From assembly GCA_041441455.1 (NCBI GenBank), contig JASDTB010000041.1:1-23317 (forward strand): 23,317 nucleotides of DNA. Reading direction: 5' to 3'. Made by a program: the position numbers and the translations under genes. Positions 21,475 to 23,317 of the stretch are shown here, piece by piece (within the stretch, counting starts at the first letter, position 1; each line of letters opens with the position of its first letter). This DNA comes from JAFIHK01 sp041441455. GTDB lineage: Bacteria > Bacteroidota > Bacteroidia > Bacteroidales > UBA932. Below the pieces are notes generated by a model that did not search any database, was not told the origin of the DNA, and saw only the letters and a program-made list of their open reading frames with translations.

Positions 21475-22507
21475 GAATACTCTTGGGCTCGATGTTAAAG
21501 CCGACTTTTACACCGAACCAACATCAACCGAAGAGATTGTGGCCATTCTGAATGACCCGAAATTCGCCAACATAGATAAATTAATCACTGGATGTGGTTC
21601 TAATATCCTTTATAAGTCAGATTATCATGGGCTTGTTATTTGTCCAAAAATCTGCGATATCAAATTAGTGGATGGAGAAAATGCGTCAAGAAGTAATGAT
21701 GAGTTGGGAAATGGACAGAATGAACCTCTTGATGAAAAGTTTGTTTTTGTGCGCTGTGGTGCTGGTGTTGAGTGGGATGACTTTGTTGCCTATTGCGTAG
21801 ACAGAGGTTGGGGAGGAGTAGAAAACCTTTCATATATTCCTGGAAAAGTTGGTGCATCACCTGTGCAAAACATAGGAGCTTATGGTGTAGAGGCTAAAGA
21901 TTCAATTTATTCGGTCGAATACATAGACATTTTGTCTGGCGAACTTAAAATATTATCTAACCAAGAGTGTCGCTTTGGATATAGAGACAGTATCTTCAAA
22001 CATGAATTGAAGGGTCGGATCATAATTACTCACGTAACATTTAAATTAAAGATAAACCCAGCAGTTAATATGAATTATGCCGATGTCAATGAGGCCCTTA
22101 AGGGATACGATAAAGTTGATATAGGTGTCGTTCGTGAATGTGTTACTGCAATAAGAAAGAGCAAGTTGCCAGAACCTTCCGAAGTTGGAAATGCTGGTAG
22201 CTTTTTTAAAAATCCGGTAGTAGAGTCTTCACTGGCAGAATCTCTAAAAGCAGACAATAACGATCTTAAAATTTTTCAAGCTGAACCTGGATTTTCGAAG
22301 ATTCCGGCTGCTTGGCTGATTGAGAAATGTGGATATAAAGGCATTAGAAAAGGGAATGTTGGGGTGCATGCAAAACAAGCATTAGTTTTACTCGCTTACG
22401 AAGAGGCAACTGGTGAAGAGTTGCTCTCTTTAGCATATGAAATATCGTCTGCCGTCTTTTCAAAATTCGGCATTAAAATTGAACCAGAAGTTAATATAAT
22501 TGGCTAA
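21440..22507 (+). CDS. murB: UDP-N-acetylenolpyruvoylglucosamine reductase (type I)
   Basis: A 355-residue FAD enzyme performing the second committed step of peptidoglycan precursor synthesis, NADPH reduction of UDP-GlcNAc-enolpyruvate to UDP-MurNAc. Motifs include SLKNKNTLGLDV at the start, GCGSNIL, SYIPGKVGASPVQNIGAYGV (FAD binding), FGYRDSIFK with Arg182, the catalytic Ser254 in GNAGSFFKNP, and Glu350 in EPEVNIIG. The presence of the type I middle insert and the length match the E. coli type. The start ATG lies 35 nt inside the DoxX gene; the family N-terminus supports it. An Asn/Asp/Glu-rich insertion at about 78-98 is unusual. The gene ends 1 nt before the pantothenate kinase ATG. Confidence 0.95.
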   Translation: MQIWEKRSLKNKNTLGLDVKADFYTEPTSTEEIVAILNDPKFANIDKLITGCGSNILYKSDYHGLVICPKICDIKLVDGENASRSNDELGNGQNEPLDEKFVFVRCGAGVEWDDFVAYCVDRGWGGVENLSYIPGKVGASPVQNIGAYGVEAKDSIYSVEYIDILSGELKILSNQECRFGYRDSIFKHELKGRIIITHVTFKLKINPAVNMNYADVNEALKGYDKVDIGVVRECVTAIRKSKLPEPSEVGNAGSFFKNPVVESSLAESLKADNNDLKIFQAEPGFSKIPAAWLIEKCGYKGIRKGNVGVHAKQALVLLAYEEATGEELLSLAYEISSAVFSKFGIKIEPEVNIIG

Positions 22508-22508
22508 A

Positions 22509-23315
22509 ATGATTATTGGTATAGATATAGGATGCACAACCACCAAGGCAGTGGCTGTTCAAAACGGCAAAGTTGTCAAAACGATCAAGACAAAAGCTTT
22601 TGACGCCATCACGTCTGCTACAGGTGCGCTTGGCAAATTAACAATGGAGAGCGGAATAAATATATCCGACATTGAAAAAATTATCGTTACCGGTGCTGGC
22701 TCAATTAATATCAAAAATGAAATTTTTGGAATCGAGACTCATAAAATTGACGAAATCACAGCAATTGGAACTGGAGGAATGTTTCTCTCTGGAAAGGATA
22801 ATGTTATAATTTGTAACATAGGTACTGGAACTTCTATCATCGAGGCTACTCGCGAAAAGATAACTCACTTGGGTGGAACAGGTGTTGGAGGAGGTACAAT
22901 TGTTGGATTGTCTAAAGATTTGATTCATTCAACTACATTCGAAAATATTTTAGACCTAGCAGGAAAAGGCGATTTAAGTAAAGTCGATCTTTTGATTGAA
23001 GACATCTCGGAATCGGATATTAGCTTCTTGAATAAAAAATCTACTGCTGCCAATTTTGGCAAGATGTTAGATACGGCTGGTAAAGAAGATGTTGCAATGG
23101 GTATTGTAAATATGGTTTACCAAGTAATTGGAATGATTTCGGTCTTTGCAGCTCGAAGTAAAAACACCGACCAAATTTTAGTAACTGGCAACGGAAGCAA
23201 AAATCTCCTCGGACGAGCCGTCTTAGAGAACATCTCAAAAATGTACAACATCCACTTCGAATTCCCAGCCGACGCCGAATACGCCACCGCCCTAGGCGCC
23301 GCATTGCGGGGATGA
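22509..23315 (+). CDS. coaW: Type II pantothenate kinase (CoaW-like)
   Basis: A 268-residue member of the acetate/sugar kinase-Hsp70-actin fold. The phosphate 1 motif MIIGIDIGCTTTKAVAV opens the protein. Phosphate 2-like NIGTGTSIIEA lies near 100, then GGTGVGGGTIVGLSKDL, and an adenosine-type ILVTGNGSKN near 228. The middle and C-terminus (TAANFGKM, KEDVAMGIVNMVYQVIGM, TALGAAL) match type II pantothenate kinases of the staphylococcal CoaW kind, which phosphorylate pantothenate in the first step of CoA synthesis. The ATG at 22509 is one base after the murB stop; a TTG at 22500 overlapping murB is the alternative start. It is complete, with TGA 2 nt from the window edge. Base composition changes sharply in its last ~110 nt. 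A BadFG-type activator is a less likely reading. Confidence 0.83.
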   Translation: MIIGIDIGCTTTKAVAVQNGKVVKTIKTKAFDAITSATGALGKLTMESGINISDIEKIIVTGAGSINIKNEIFGIETHKIDEITAIGTGGMFLSGKDNVIICNIGTGTSIIEATREKITHLGGTGVGGGTIVGLSKDLIHSTTFENILDLAGKGDLSKVDLLIEDISESDISFLNKKSTAANFGKMLDTAGKEDVAMGIVNMVYQVIGMISVFAARSKNTDQILVTGNGSKNLLGRAVLENISKMYNIHFEFPADAEYATALGAALRG

Positions 23316-23317
23316 TT

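Noticed and set aside
23041..23304. 87-codon Arg/Leu-rich minus-strand open frame
   Set aside because: Antisense to the conserved C-terminal half of the pantothenate kinase; no independent support.

Overview
The window reads as chromosomal housekeeping DNA of a Bacteroidota member, most likely order Bacteroidales. Three things point there. The DNA is AT-rich. Most intergenic gaps carry the Bacteroidota sigma-ABfr -7 box TAnnTTTG, twice with a TTG exactly 19 nt upstream, and Shine-Dalgarno sites are almost absent. The gene set also fits: an HECLGH-type dipeptidyl peptidase III lipoprotein, M64 and C11 peptidases, a DoxX/BT_3928-type protein, an HslR-like S4 protein beside pth, and a YjjG-type nucleotidase. 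Genus cannot be fixed from this stretch. I see no insertion sequence, phage, tRNA, rRNA or CRISPR array. No gap between genes exceeds 300 bases; the longest (about 112 nt before rplY and about 109 nt before the C11 peptidase) are described as features.

Layout. At the left edge is a cut-off DUF454 (YbaN-like) gene on the minus strand, divergent from a sodium:alanine/glycine symporter (AGCS family). Next, on the minus strand, is a three-gene operon: holin-like membrane protein, small coiled-coil/hydrophobic protein, and dipeptidyl peptidase III. A DUF486 membrane protein follows on the plus strand. Then comes a very large cytoplasmic hybrid histidine kinase on the minus strand (five PAS, GAF, HisKA, HATPase, two receivers, HPt), divergent from a C11 (clostripain-family) lipoprotein peptidase.

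From 10.3 to 12.1 kb is a translation and ribosome-rescue operon, rplY(ctc)-pth-hslR. It has a perfect promoter and a roughly 73-nt structured leader. Converging on it is the operon nucleotidyltransferase-CPBP protease-manA. A FtsB/DivIC-type divisome gene starts from the same intergenic palindrome as that nucleotidyltransferase.

From 15.2 to 19.4 kb, minus strand, is folP-purB-M64 peptidase-yjjG, with gaps of 10-21 nt. It combines folate, purine and nucleotide-cleanup genes with one exported metallopeptidase. Divergent from it, tmk-DoxX-murB-type II pantothenate kinase run to the right edge, with overlapping or nearly touching genes.

Most worth a second look: (1) the rplY leader, whose second hairpin is flanked by AUGG and GAGUA in an arrangement resembling 5S rRNA loop E, the L25 binding site, which suggests an autoregulatory leader; (2) three divergent gene pairs whose opposed -7 boxes abut, face each other or form a perfect inverted repeat; (3) several starts that change once promoters are considered (C11 peptidase, tmk, FtsB-like, HslR); (4) a DHPS with an altered loop 1; (5) a sharp codon/base-composition shift in the last ~110 bases of the pantothenate kinase gene.
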